From contig JAGGDU010000041.1 in assembly GCA_018457135.1 (NCBI GenBank), positions 1 to 51,882 of the forward strand: 51,882 nt of DNA, read 5' to 3'. A program made the translations under genes and the position numbers. The DNA comes from Trichodesmium erythraeum GBRTRLIN201 (GTDB lineage Bacteria; Cyanobacteriota; Cyanobacteriia; Cyanobacteriales; Microcoleaceae). Below the pieces are notes generated by a model, which worked only from the letters and a program-made list of their open reading frames with translations, did no database searches and was not told where the DNA came from. Shown here one piece after another: positions 1 through 9,671 of this stretch; the first letter of the stretch is position 1; each line of letters opens with the position of its first letter.

Positions 1-1335
1 CTGTTTAGCCCAGACCAAATTGCCATTGCTGTCGAACTTGGCTACATAACCATCCAGGTCGCCATTAGAGGTCAAATCATTGTTCCAATCGCCGTCGATG
101 TCAATGTTGCTCCGAAAAGAACCCCCCACCAAGACATTGCCACTGCTGTCTGTGGTTATGCTATAAACATTGCCACTGCTGTCTGTGGTTATGCTATAAG
201 GAGAGTCCCAATTGCTACCGCCGATCTGTTTAGCCCAGACCAAATTGCCATTGCTGTCGAACTTGGCTACATAACCATCCCCGAAGCCATCAGGGATCAA
301 ATCAATGCTCCCATCGCCGTCGATGTCAATGTAGCTCTCAAAAGAACCCCCCACCAAGACATTGCCGCTGCTGTCTGTGGCTATGCTATTAGCATTGTCC
401 CAATAGCTACCGCCGATCTGTTTAGCCCAGACCAAATTGCCATTGCTGTCGAACTTGGCTACATAACCATCCCCACCATCCCCGAAGCCGTTAGAGGTAA
501 AATCATTGTTCCCATCGCCGTCGATATCAATGTTGCTCCGAAAACTGCCCCCCACCAAGACATTGCCGCTGCTGTCTGTGGTTATGCTATTAACATAGTC
601 ATCAATGCTACCGCCGATCTGTTTAGCCCAGACCAAATTGCCATTGCTGTCGAGCTTGGCTGCATAAATATCCCAGTCGTTATTAGAGGTCAAATCATTG
701 TTCCCATCGCCGTCGATGTCAATGTTGCCCTGAAAAAGACCCCCCACCAAGACATTACCGTTGCTGTCTGTGGTTATGCTACTAACGTCGCCAGAGCTGC
801 TAGCGCCGATCTGTTTAGCCCATTCAAATTGCAGGTTGAGGGTATCGGAGTAGCTGGCCATCGTTTCTACTTGCAATGCTAGAGAGAGCTTGCTTTTACC
901 CGTCCTCACCTCCAACTCCCAGTTCCCCCCTTTAACTGCCGCCCCAGTCAAAGACTTAGAAGCCGCTATCTCAGCCCCCGTCAACCGATGCAACTTATCA
1001 ATAAACTCTTCTCCCCCATCCCCGGCAGCGACGTTACAACCATAGAGCAGAAGGTTGTCCAGTTGCCATTGTTGTAGTTGGGGCTCATAGCCTTTGAGAG
1101 TATCCAAACTCAATTGGCTATTTCCCAGATACAGACAACCAGGAGAACCGTGGGAGATAATATGAAGGGTATCCGTTTCTGGATTTTTTTGGAGGATATC
1201 CCCTATCTGTTGGATACCGTCAGTGTCGCCGCCGAGGAGAAAAGGTTTAACTCCCGTAACGACTCCCTTTAATAGTTGCTGGTAGTTTTCTACACTAGCA
1301 TCTATTATTACTATACTTTTTGTGTTTAGTTTCAT
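1..1335 (-). CDS. DUF4347 / beta-propeller-repeat surface protein, N-terminal part (runs off left edge)
   Basis: An open frame of 445 codons runs from an ATG at 1333-1335 to the left edge without a stop, so the gene is partial. Residues about 1-160 match the DUF4347 type seen in large cyanobacterial secreted or surface proteins (SIVIIDASVENY, HIISHGSPG, LLLYGCNVAAG, GGEEFIDKLHRLTGAEIAAS). After it come four complete units and part of a fifth, each of about 64-75 residues, built on WAKQIGGS, SITTDSSGNVLVGGSF, NIDIDGDGNND and GYVAKFDSNGNLV. These resemble SBBP (seven-bladed beta-propeller) repeats, with a DIDGDG loop that could bind calcium. No signal peptide is visible; secretion by a C-terminal type I signal is common in such proteins but the C-terminus lies outside the window. 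Function is probably adhesion or cell-surface structure; this is inference. The codon positions are GC-richer than the flanking DNA. Confidence 0.85.
   Translation of the reverse strand, partial: MKLNTKSIVIIDASVENYQQLLKGVVTGVKPFLLGGDTDGIQQIGDILQKNPETDTLHIISHGSPGCLYLGNSQLSLDTLKGYEPQLQQWQLDNLLLYGCNVAAGDGGEEFIDKLHRLTGAEIAASKSLTGAAVKGGNWELEVRTGKSKLSLALQVETMASYSDTLNLQFEWAKQIGASSSGDVSSITTDSNGNVLVGGLFQGNIDIDGDGNNDLTSNNDWDIYAAKLDSNGNLVWAKQIGGSIDDYVNSITTDSSGNVLVGGSFRSNIDIDGDGNNDFTSNGFGDGGDGYVAKFDSNGNLVWAKQIGGSYWDNANSIATDSSGNVLVGGSFESYIDIDGDGSIDLIPDGFGDGYVAKFDSNGNLVWAKQIGGSNWDSPYSITTDSSGNVYSITTDSSGNVLVGGSFRSNIDIDGDWNNDLTSNGDLDGYVAKFDSNGNLVWAKQ
134..199. repeat. Perfect 33-bp tandem duplication inside the DUF4347 gene
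   Basis: Bases 134-166 and 167-199 are identical. The duplication is in frame and adds 11 residues (a second SITTDSSGNVY-like strand) to one propeller unit. That unit is 225 bp long, while its neighbours have periods of 192, 201 and 192 bp. The perfect identity suggests a recent slippage event. Confidence 0.9.
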
Positions 1336-2353
1336 TATTTTTGAGAGATAAATTAAATTTTTAGATATTTTGGGGTCTGAAATTTCCTATGGGGTCTAAC
1401 TGCGATATAGCTGCTGTACTTGCCGCTTTACCCAAGCTTTCCCAAAAAGGAAGTACCATTGGGGCCCAAAACAGACAAACCTAAGATAATCTACATAAAT
1501 CTTTTGTTTTCTATAAAAAATCACTCCTATTCCTGGTAATAGTCTGCCAGTCAACTAAAGCATTTGCTGAAGAAGGTACCTAGTTTGACAGTAAAAGTAT
1601 CAGCCGAAAAAATATTAGTGATACCAGTACCGTGAGCGCTATCTTTAACAGGGTTAATATTGAAACTATTAGGATATCCTAAACCAGTGAACCCCTCTAC
1701 AGTAATAGTGCCTAGACCAGACAGAGTTCTGTAAACTATTAGGGTTAGCAGGATAGTAGTTAAAAGCAGTAGCAGAAGCATGTTTCCTATATCTGAACAT
1801 TACTATTCTCAATGCTAAAAAGTGCAGAACCTAAAACACCACTTTCACAAGTACGAGCTACAGTAGCACACCTCAAAGCGCTCCAAGAACTAGTCTGCTA
1901 ACTACAGTGAAGCAAGAAATGATTTGGTTTTTCATTTTCAACTTTTTTAATTCCGAGGTAACTTCTGTTTTCTAATCTTAAAATAATTTTTGTTTTCAGG
2001 TAACGTAAATTCTATAGTATTTTTTAATGACATATACTATTTATATTTATATTATTTATGTAAAAAGTTATATAATTTATCTAGTTTAATTTTTTTTTAA
2101 ATAACAAAATTTTCCAAAAAATGCAATAAAATAATCTGTGTAAACAATGTTAAAAAAGCCTTAAATTCTATTTCAGAATACATATCAAACGGTCAAAAGA
2201 AAGTATGTAAGCATTCAGCCATTGAATGCTTATCTAAGTTGACGGTAAACTTGGAGTAGGAAAAAAAATATTTAGCCCGAATAAAATCACAACTAAATTT
2301 TATAAAACTACAGCAAACTTGTTATCAAATATATAAATCAAAAACAGTCAAGT
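1336..2353. other. Intergenic, 1.0 kb, no confident gene
   Basis: AT-rich spacer between two minus-strand genes. A 76-codon minus-strand frame (1551-1781) starts with a run of leucines that could be a signal or membrane segment, followed by about 50 residues rich in Gly, Thr and Asn. I do not recognise it, it has no clear ribosome-binding site, and I do not call it a gene. The part from 1980 to 2150 is almost pure A/T. Confidence 0.5.
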
Positions 2354-3631
2354 TCAGCTCTTTTGCCGCCAATCAGATATAACCTTTTCCAAATACCAAA
2401 TCCGAGCTCTACCCGGATATTTTTCCTCAACTTTTGCAATCAACCTTTCTGCGATTTCCCAATGCCCGCCAACCATTCTTAACAACTTTTGTTCCAATTG
2501 CTCATACTTAGTATCCTCATTAATATTCTGACTTTGAATAGGAACAGATGTCTGAATTTTCTTCAAATTATCCAAAGTTTTTTGATAATTATTCCAGTCT
2601 TCAGCATCCCCAAATAATTGAGCAGCATTCTGATAGTTATCTATAGCTTTTTTGATATCTTCTAAACAAGAATAAACAATACCCCGGTTATAAAAAGCCT
2701 TAGCTTCATTAGAATTAATTTGTAATGCTTGATCATAATCTTTAATTGCCTCTTGGTAAGCACCAATATCCCGATAAACATTCCCTCTATTCACATAAAT
2801 AACTGAATTATTTGGTTCAATATTTAAAGCCGCATTACAATCAGCGATCGCTCCTTTAAAATCACCTATTTGACCACGAACAATACCCCGATATTGATAA
2901 GCTAAAACACTTTGATTATTAAGTTGCAAAGCCTCATTAAAATCTGACATTGCCCCAAAATCATCCCCTTGTTTATAACGAATAATACCTCGAAAACAAT
3001 AAGCTTCATAATCATATTTATCAACTTTTAATGCCCAGTTTAAATCCGCCATTACCCCCTGGACATTCCCTTTTTCAAACCTGCTCAAAATTTCATTTAA
3101 AAAAGTCTTACTATCACCTTTTTTCCACTGAAAATTACCATCATTTTTTACAGAAGCAGGAACAAAATTTTGTAACTTTTTAATACTATCCAAACATTGC
3201 CGACAATTCACAGCATCCTTCTGTTCTAAATACAACTCTGCACCCCGTTTCAAACTAGCAATTGCATCTGCTTGATTACCTTGTTTATCATAAGCATTAC
3301 CCAATAACTTATATGCCGGAGCATACTTATCATCAATCCCAATTATCTGATGAGCATCCATAATAGTCCCAGCAATATTTCCTACTATTAACCTAGCAAT
3401 ACCACGACCAAAATAAGCATTAATATAATTAGAATTAATTGCCAAAGCCTCAGTATAATCTGCAATAGCTTCTTCCCAATTTCCTAAATCAAACTCTGCC
3501 AAACCTCTGCGATAATAAGCTTCAGCAAAACTAGGATTAATTTCTATAACTCGACTCAAATCTTGAATTGCTCCTTCATAGTCTCCAGCACAAGATTTTG
3601 CTACAGCCTGACTATATATTTCCTGTTCCAT
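2354..3631 (-). CDS. Tetratricopeptide repeat protein
   Basis: 425 residues from an ATG. The protein is almost entirely TPR units of 34 residues with the usual A..Y..RG......G....AI.D...A..I signature: at least four between about residues 1 and 140 and four more between about 195 and 350. A more variable linker (about 140-195, with a CRQCLDSIKKL segment) separates the two blocks. The last 70 residues are charged and end in a tryptophan-containing tail. There is no signal peptide or membrane segment, so it is probably a cytoplasmic scaffold for protein-protein contacts. The partner is unknown. A HIP1 octamer lies inside the gene at 2844-2851. It stands alone, with about 1 kb of non-coding DNA on either side. 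Confidence 0.85.
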   Translation of the reverse strand: MEQEIYSQAVAKSCAGDYEGAIQDLSRVIEINPSFAEAYYRRGLAEFDLGNWEEAIADYTEALAINSNYINAYFGRGIARLIVGNIAGTIMDAHQIIGIDDKYAPAYKLLGNAYDKQGNQADAIASLKRGAELYLEQKDAVNCRQCLDSIKKLQNFVPASVKNDGNFQWKKGDSKTFLNEILSRFEKGNVQGVMADLNWALKVDKYDYEAYCFRGIIRYKQGDDFGAMSDFNEALQLNNQSVLAYQYRGIVRGQIGDFKGAIADCNAALNIEPNNSVIYVNRGNVYRDIGAYQEAIKDYDQALQINSNEAKAFYNRGIVYSCLEDIKKAIDNYQNAAQLFGDAEDWNNYQKTLDNLKKIQTSVPIQSQNINEDTKYEQLEQKLLRMVGGHWEIAERLIAKVEEKYPGRARIWYLEKVISDWRQKS

Positions 3632-4699
3632 TTTTTTCTATTAAAGGTAAATTTAAATAAAAGTTTAACTAATTTCACTATCCCATTGTATGGCAGCTAT
3701 CTGCTATTTGCCAAACAACCTTCCCTTATTCCTTGCCCCTTTTATTATGCCCCTTCTCTTATTCTGTAGGCGATCGCCACTTAAACTTATCTATCAAATA
3801 GTGGGAAAACTTTTAAATTAATAAACCATTATCCAGGAAGCAATACTAAGCCATCACCAGAAAACCTACCGACCTCTGTATAAACTTTTTCTATTAATTC
3901 TCAGATTAATATGCTTTGAGTTTCTGAGCCAAAAACTCAGTATTCAGGAAAACCAAAATCTTGATATTTAACTATTTTAATAATCTAATATTTATCTCTT
4001 TGTAAATATCCAAAAAAAGCAATTTTAACAACCTAATAAAAGAAGAAAAATAGACAACAAAACACTATTTTTTTGTCAGAAATTTTGAATTTGTTATTCT
4101 CTGATAATAGTCAAATTCGGATAGTAATTTTTAGGTTTACCTCTCACCTTTAATTCCAAAATTTTGTAATATTTATTTTTACTTATAAGCTTCATAGTTA
4201 TGCATGGCTTTTAATCACTAGTTTTATATACTATATTTTGACCTGCACAATGTAAGATATAAATATCAGATAGGCTTTTTAAACTATAAAGCCGCAAAAA
4301 AAATTCCTAGGAACAAGAATCAAATATGATCCACAAACCTTGGCGCTTAAGCATTGCACAGAAATGCTCCTGTACAGAAAATCTAGAAGTTAATAAATTC
4401 TGATTCCTAAACTAAACTGTATTGGTTTAAAATATAGTTTATACAGCTATATTGAATCTAATTGTAACTTAATTTTATACACAAATGATGCTACCGGAGG
4501 GGAAATAAACCTTTAAAGACATTTGCTGATGCTTAGAAACTTTTTGTATAGCCATGCCTTTCCATTTTACTGATTAACCAACAAAATTAACGTCCTTACC
4601 TTTCAAACAAAAGTTTGGGCTACATTCGAGCTTAAAAGTTGTGTAAGTCCAGCCATTAGTAAACCTGAGTACAAAAAAAAATAACTACATTAGGTCTAA
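3632..4699. other. Intergenic, 1.07 kb, no gene seen
   Basis: AT-rich spacer with many short stops in all frames. A HIP1 octamer lies at 3770-3777. Poly-A/T tracts and scattered GGAG-like strings occur, but I see no tRNA, terminator of convincing strength or conserved frame. Confidence 0.6.
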
Positions 4700-5134
4700 C
4701 TAATCTTCCTCAATATACTCTGCTATATGAGGTAATTCTCCCATTTTAGCAGTAAGTAACTGGGGACCAGCAACCACAATTTTTGTTGCACCTTCCTCCA
4801 CAAGCTCAAACAAAAACTTATCTATTAACGGTCTTTCTATTATTTCCTGAGATTCTAATTCTACATCCTTTTCTTTTGCCTTACGTTTCACCCGTTTCAA
4901 AACATCACCAGCTAAAGCGCGATAACCTTCCAACATTGAGCTTTGTAATTTATGCAAAGGATTAGATCCCAACCAACCACTCTGCCCCAACTCACCAATA
5001 ATATCATGAATTGAGTTATTATTAATAAAAAATACAACCCTCAAATTACCTTGATGTTCTTGTGTTGCTGAAACTGCTTTCCACATTGCTTTATCATAAG
5101 CGTAAGGATTTGCAATTACTAACCAGATACTCAT
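4700..5134 (-). CDS. Universal stress protein-like (USP) domain protein, coupled to anion transporter
   Basis: 144 residues. The N-terminal strand (WLVIANPYAYDKAMWKAVSA), a middle helix and a C-terminal GATKIVVAGPQ strand fit the USP alpha/beta fold. The classic G-2x-G-9x-G(S/T) ATP-binding signature is not clear, so nucleotide binding is doubtful. The ATG lies 3 bases after the stop of the upstream SLC13 transporter gene. Its GGGGAG ribosome-binding site is inside that gene, which implies co-transcription and probably translational coupling. USP domains commonly sit next to or inside membrane transporters as regulatory modules, so this protein may modulate the transporter; that is inference. 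The C-terminus is acidic (EYIEED). Confidence 0.65.
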   Translation of the reverse strand: MSIWLVIANPYAYDKAMWKAVSATQEHQGNLRVVFFINNNSIHDIIGELGQSGWLGSNPLHKLQSSMLEGYRALAGDVLKRVKRKAKEKDVELESQEIIERPLIDKFLFELVEEGATKIVVAGPQLLTAKMGELPHIAEYIEED

Positions 5135-5137
5135 ATT

Positions 5138-6565
5138 TTACACTCCCCACCCAAATAAAGGCCAATAAAATTTCGCCATTGCCAAGAAGATCAAAGTTCC
5201 CACTAATTTTAGCAATAAGCCGCGCTTAAAAGCTTCAGCAGGCGACACATAACCACTACCCATAATAATAGCCATTACCGGAGTACTGACTGGTAAAAGA
5301 AAAGCTAAACCCGATGGTAGAGTAATACCCAACGTCATTGCCCTTGGGTCTATTCCATATTTAGCAGCCAAAGCAAGTCCCACTGGCATCAAAACAGCTA
5401 CTGCAGCAGCATTACTCATTCCCTCCGTCAAAAAAGTAATAATTAAAACCATTGCCACAAAACAAACAAAACCAGAATTTATCCATGACCCCAACAAATT
5501 TTCTGCCAATGCTTGTGCTGCCCCCGTATCCCTTAAAACTGCACTTAGAGCAATAGCACTACCATACATCAAAAAAATACCCCAGTTAACATCCTCTTCT
5601 ACCTCTTGCCAAGTTGCCAAACCACAAACGAAGCTACACATAACCCCAAAGAAAGCTATTGTATCCAGTCCCCAAGCTTTTCCCTTAAAAACCCATAATA
5701 AAACTATTCCCGTCACTAACGCTAATGTACCAATTTCCCTAGATGAAATTGTCCCAAGACTTTGCGATCTAACTTCAAGAAACTTTCGGGCACTAGATAA
5801 AGAAACTACTATACCTTTACCTATTTGTAATAGCACAAGATAAGCCACTATTAACATCAGCACAACTAAGGGAACAGACCAAAGAAACCACTCCACAAAA
5901 GTGATATCATATTCTCCTTTTGTTGTGCTGCGAAGTACTCCTAATGCTAGAGGAGCTCTTGCGCCCCCCAGTAAAGTAGCGATACCACCAATACCGCAAC
6001 CCCACCCCAAAGCCAAAAATGCTGCTAGACCAAAACGTCCACCAGACTTTGCACCTGCTGCTTGAACCACTTCTATGACCACTGGGAATAACATAGCTGT
6101 GACAGCATAGGAACTAATTACAAAAGACATCAAAGCTGAAAGAATTAAGATAGAGGCAATTAGAGTATTTTGGCTATTACCAAAACGGGAAACTACTGTG
6201 AGAGCCAGACGAGTGCTAAGTCCTGAACGTTGAATAGGGCTGGCTAGAATAAATGCTCCCAATACAAAGAATACTGCTTTATTGCCAAAATAGGCGTATG
6301 TGTCCGTAGCAGACATACTGCCACTTAGGGGAATTAAAAATAGTACCATCAAGCCTGTAACTGCTACTGGTAGAGTATTAGTTGCCCAGAGGAAGGCTGT
6401 GACTCCAAACACCGCTAAAGCTCCTTTTGCTTCTTTTTCGACTCCTGCCATTGGAAACAGAAGAATACCTAAATAAATTAGTGCTGCGGCTACAAACCAA
6501 AGCCAACGGTACTGAGGTTGACGAGATATGCGTAACCAAGTACGAAGATATTTGATATTTTCCAT
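5138..6565 (-). CDS. SLC13/DASS-family anion:sodium symporter
   Basis: 475 residues and about 11-12 hydrophobic segments, the usual size of divalent-anion sodium symporters. Family marks include ATNTLPVAVTGL near residue 60, VFFVLGAFILASPI near 100, GWGCGIGGIATLLGGARAP near 190 and the C-terminal SNAAAVAVLMPVG near 385. The C-terminal SN motif is present as SNA rather than SNT; the first SNT motif is replaced by SSYAVTAM. Members move dicarboxylates, citrate, phosphate or sulfate; the substrate cannot be read from sequence alone. The USP-like gene follows after 3 bases. An APS-kinase homologue starts 510 bp away on the other strand, which weakly suggests sulfate. The short N-terminus carries RISRQPQYRWLW before the first membrane helix. 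Confidence 0.85.
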   Translation of the reverse strand: MENIKYLRTWLRISRQPQYRWLWFVAAALIYLGILLFPMAGVEKEAKGALAVFGVTAFLWATNTLPVAVTGLMVLFLIPLSGSMSATDTYAYFGNKAVFFVLGAFILASPIQRSGLSTRLALTVVSRFGNSQNTLIASILILSALMSFVISSYAVTAMLFPVVIEVVQAAGAKSGGRFGLAAFLALGWGCGIGGIATLLGGARAPLALGVLRSTTKGEYDITFVEWFLWSVPLVVLMLIVAYLVLLQIGKGIVVSLSSARKFLEVRSQSLGTISSREIGTLALVTGIVLLWVFKGKAWGLDTIAFFGVMCSFVCGLATWQEVEEDVNWGIFLMYGSAIALSAVLRDTGAAQALAENLLGSWINSGFVCFVAMVLIITFLTEGMSNAAAVAVLMPVGLALAAKYGIDPRAMTLGITLPSGLAFLLPVSTPVMAIIMGSGYVSPAEAFKRGLLLKLVGTLIFLAMAKFYWPLFGWGV

Positions 6566-7075
6566 TGTATATGTATGAATAATTTTTGACGTAGAGATTT
6601 GATTATACTTTTTATAAAACTAGAGAACAGAAAAGAGGAAATGAAAAAATAAAAATCAAATTTTTCTTTCAAACTTTTACTCAAAGATTCAGATCATCTT
6701 TTGAGTTGACAACTACTTTGATCACTGATTTAGTATTTACATCTGAGAAAATTAGATTTTAATTATTATAAGCTAAGTATTAAATTTATCACATAAAACC
6801 TTTTTTTGTCAATCTATATAAATAGACTTTTCCAGAAAAGGTTCTCAAACCCTTATACTACTCTTTCCCAATTGATACTTTTGCCAAAGGTCTAATAGAG
6901 CCAGGACTTAAGTACCCAAACAATAAACTTGATTTATTGCCCTAGTTATTGTTTTTTTACTCTAGTTAATTAACCAATAAATATCCTGGATAAATCCTGT
7001 CTCTGCCGAAGTATTAATAACTTTAAATCTTTTTTTATCAGGATTTAAATTTTGTTTTTCAGAGGATGAATGTGA
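6566..7075. other. Divergent spacer between anion transporter and APS-kinase homologue
   Basis: 510 bp, AT-rich, expected to hold promoters for both flanking genes. An AGAGGA ribosome-binding site lies about 10 bases ahead of the plus-strand start at 7076. I see no clear operator palindrome or riboswitch-like structure. Confidence 0.5.
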
Positions 7076-7657
7076 ATGGAAAATAACAATCAAACTGGTG
7101 TAACAGTATGGTTTACTGGTTTAAGCTGTGCGGGCAAAACAACTCTCAGTTTTGCTATTGCAGAAGAATTGCAATCGCTCAATTACACAGTAGAAATTCT
7201 TGATAGTACTATTGTACGTCAAAACATTGGTAAAAGCTTGGGTTTTAATAAAGCTGATCGAGATGAAAATATCCGCAGAATTAGCTTTTTAGCCCATCTT
7301 TTAACTCGTAATCGTGTGATTGTTTTAGTATCTGCTATTTCTCCTTATAATCAAATTCGTTGTGAGGCTAAAAAACGCATTGGTAACTTTATTGAAGTAT
7401 ATGTTAATGCACCTCTAGAAATTTGTGAAGCCAGAGATAAAAAAGGACTTTACCAACTTGCTAGAGCTAAAAAAATTAAAGAATTTACTGGTATTGACTT
7501 ACCATATGAAGCACCACTTAATCCTGACGTTGAATGTCGCACTGACTTAGAAACAGTCGCAGAAAGTAAAGAAAAAGTTATCCTAAAAATGGTAAATTTA
7601 GGTTATTTAAAACCTCGGAATTTTTCCCATAGTAGTGCTTATTTTTTCGATATTTAG
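7076..7657 (+). CDS. APS kinase homologue with altered active-site motifs
   Basis: 193 residues, the normal length for stand-alone adenylylsulfate kinase, which makes PAPS from APS and ATP in the cytoplasm. Most family blocks are present: GVTVWFTGLS with a P-loop GLSCAGKTT at 15-23, GFNKADRDENIRRI at 56-69, LVSAISPY at 84-91, YVNAPLEICEARD at 109-121, KGLY, FTGIDLPYEAP at 137-147 and CRTDLET. Three well-conserved places differ from usual cyanobacterial CysC. The P-loop has Cys instead of Gly at 18. The LDGDxxR motif that binds APS and magnesium reads LDSTIVR (42-48). SPYR reads SPYN (92). Because the second Asp of DGD is important for catalysis in characterised APS kinases, activity may be reduced or changed. 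The gene is monocistronic and faces away from the SLC13 gene. It could be a paralogue of a normal cysC elsewhere. Confidence 0.8.
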   Translation: MENNNQTGVTVWFTGLSCAGKTTLSFAIAEELQSLNYTVEILDSTIVRQNIGKSLGFNKADRDENIRRISFLAHLLTRNRVIVLVSAISPYNQIRCEAKKRIGNFIEVYVNAPLEICEARDKKGLYQLARAKKIKEFTGIDLPYEAPLNPDVECRTDLETVAESKEKVILKMVNLGYLKPRNFSHSSAYFFDI

Positions 7658-7790
7658 AAGTTAAATTATATCCGGAATATTTCATTTCATAATACCAGAG
7701 TAGGGGGTTGCCCCTACCAGATTTTAGTTATGACATTGTTTTGAGTTTTTATTCTCTAAAATAGTTAAAAATTAATCCGATAAATTTGAA

Positions 7791-8939
7791 TCAAGTATTC
7801 TGATACAATTTAATTCTTAATCTTTTTAATTCTGTCTCCAATAGCTGATTTTGAGATTTTAATAACCCCAATTCTGCTTGAGAATCATATAGCCTACTTC
7901 GTAACTTTTCTAATTCTGACTCAACAGTTTGAAGCTGAGGTTTTAAAACATTCAGTTCATCCTGAGACTCCATTGCTATAGGTCGCAGTTTTACTAATTC
8001 CTCCTCAAATTGTAAGAGTTGATATTTTAATCTTTCTATCTCATATTCTTCTGGATTAATTTCTATTTTATCTTGATTATAAACATGATTAACTACTTCT
8101 CCTGTAATTATATTCTTAACTTCCTTGAAATGAACTCTACATAAAAATGGGTCAGATAGCAAAGGAATATAATACATACAATCAGAAAAATAATAATGTG
8201 TCACCTGACTATATCTAGTCCTATTTTTATCTAAAACTGGACTACCTCCATGAAGTAAATTTGCTGCCCAAATTAAAGCTTGACCTTTCTTAACATAAAG
8301 TTCTACTTTTTTTAAACCATTGTATTCAATTAATGACTGTAAAAACTCTTCATATACAGGATAAATATCATAAGGTTTATTCTGATAACTACCTGTAATT
8401 CCTAAATCATTTAAATCAAAAATTGGTAATTTATGACTCCCAGGATAATAATGCAGCGGACCATTATTAGCATCTATATCTTCCAAAGCCACCCAAACTC
8501 CACACATAAATCTAGCTGGAACTGAACTAAAATGTATGCTATCACTATGAGTAGATTGTTCAGTACCAAACCTGAAATTTAGAGTTTGAAAAGGGATTGG
8601 TTCTCGCTGATAAAGTATTTTTAATAGATTAATAATATGGGGAGCCGTAGCAATTTTTTTAACATCTTGATTAAAAGTCCAAGCATCTTGAATTCTATCA
8701 TTATAAATCCAAGCTGATTTTACTTTCCCTTTTTCTCCATATATGGGAGTTAAATCTTTAACTATGCGATCTACAATTTCTGAAATATTTTCTATACCTA
8801 AGTCATCTATAATTACATATCCTTGTTCTGCAAATTGTTTGACAATTTCTCTAGTATAATTGTCTAAATTTAACTGATTGAAAATTTGTTCAAAAAAAGG
8901 AGAATCTACCCAAGGCAAATTCATTTCAGGAATAGTCAT
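7791..8939 (-). CDS. PhyH-family Fe(II)/2-oxoglutarate dioxygenase with C-terminal coiled coil
   Basis: 382 residues. Residues about 30-285 are a phytanoyl-CoA dioxygenase (PhyH) type double-stranded beta-helix. The iron ligands are visible as H131-S-D133 (STHSDSIHF) and H230 (LLHGGSPV), with R240/R242 placed to bind 2-oxoglutarate. ALEDIDANNGPLHYYPGSHK at 151-170 is the family's typical loop. Residues about 298-380 form a Leu/Glu/Lys-rich heptad coiled coil with internal repetition (LRSRLYDSQAEL, LKRLRIKLYQ). Bacterial PhyH enzymes hydroxylate varied small molecules and halogen or sugar substrates, so the substrate here is unknown. The coiled-coil tail probably drives oligomerisation. No biosynthetic neighbours are seen. 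Confidence 0.85.
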   Translation of the reverse strand: MTIPEMNLPWVDSPFFEQIFNQLNLDNYTREIVKQFAEQGYVIIDDLGIENISEIVDRIVKDLTPIYGEKGKVKSAWIYNDRIQDAWTFNQDVKKIATAPHIINLLKILYQREPIPFQTLNFRFGTEQSTHSDSIHFSSVPARFMCGVWVALEDIDANNGPLHYYPGSHKLPIFDLNDLGITGSYQNKPYDIYPVYEEFLQSLIEYNGLKKVELYVKKGQALIWAANLLHGGSPVLDKNRTRYSQVTHYYFSDCMYYIPLLSDPFLCRVHFKEVKNIITGEVVNHVYNQDKIEINPEEYEIERLKYQLLQFEEELVKLRPIAMESQDELNVLKPQLQTVESELEKLRSRLYDSQAELGLLKSQNQLLETELKRLRIKLYQNT

Positions 8940-9671
8940 TTTTCTATATTTTGTTTAGCTCAATTATTTATTAATAATAGAACGTCAGCAGCAAGCTATC
9001 AATAGAGTTATTGTTAAATAGAGATAAAAAATAACTTCAACCTAGACATAGCAATAATTTCAAATTTTTTCCTTATCAATAACTACAATCTTTACAGAAC
9101 AAACTTTTTAGTTATGTTTTAAGTAATAAAGCGACAAGTATAATAATTAACTTACAGTATATTCCACGCGTTATCAAGTAGAAATATTAACAATCAAACT
9201 TTTGTAGTGCTAGCATCATGCTAGGGACAGCATTACCTCAAGTTTAATCAAATGTTTTGTATTCTCAGATATGCTTTAACAGAGAAATAAAAGTTAAATT
9301 ACTAATCTTAGCTATGCCAAAATCAGGCTTGTTCTATCACCCAAACCCTTACTTAGCAAAACCTATCACTCAAAAAAAAAAGAAGAACCTCTCACACTTG
9401 GCGTATTTAATATTATATCATGTTCGAGTCATCAGTAATCAAAAAAAAATTCTGGTGATCAGTGCTAACTCTATCCTACTGCTGATATCCACAAAACCTC
9501 CTGCCTTAACTCCTCCAAAACGTAAGTATATAATATTGATCAAATCCCCTGGCAATAGAAGCATTAGAAGAAACCGGGTTTATAGGAGAATGCTAGTCAG
9601 TATGGTAGGAAATCTAATACAAACCCCGTTTCTGTTTCAGTATTTTTAGGCTCTAGCTTCAGCTATCGGTA
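8940..9671. other. Intergenic, about 0.73 kb, no confident gene
   Basis: AT-rich spacer. A 130-codon plus-strand frame at 9257-9649 begins with a TTG-like start, is rich in Lys/Ile/Leu with no recognisable domain, and lacks a ribosome-binding site. I treat it as chance. The 3' end leads into a heptanucleotide repeat cluster. Confidence 0.5.

Noticed and set aside
1-830. Regularly spaced near-identical repeats that could suggest a CRISPR array
   Set aside because: Periods are 192-225 bp and the whole stretch is one open minus-strand frame; the repeats are protein repeats.
1551-1781. 76-codon minus-strand frame with a leucine-rich start
   Set aside because: Possibly a degraded exported protein, but no clear ribosome-binding site or family resemblance.
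9257-9649. 130-codon plus-strand frame
   Set aside because: No domain, no ribosome-binding site, Lys/Ile-rich composition as expected from AT-rich noise.
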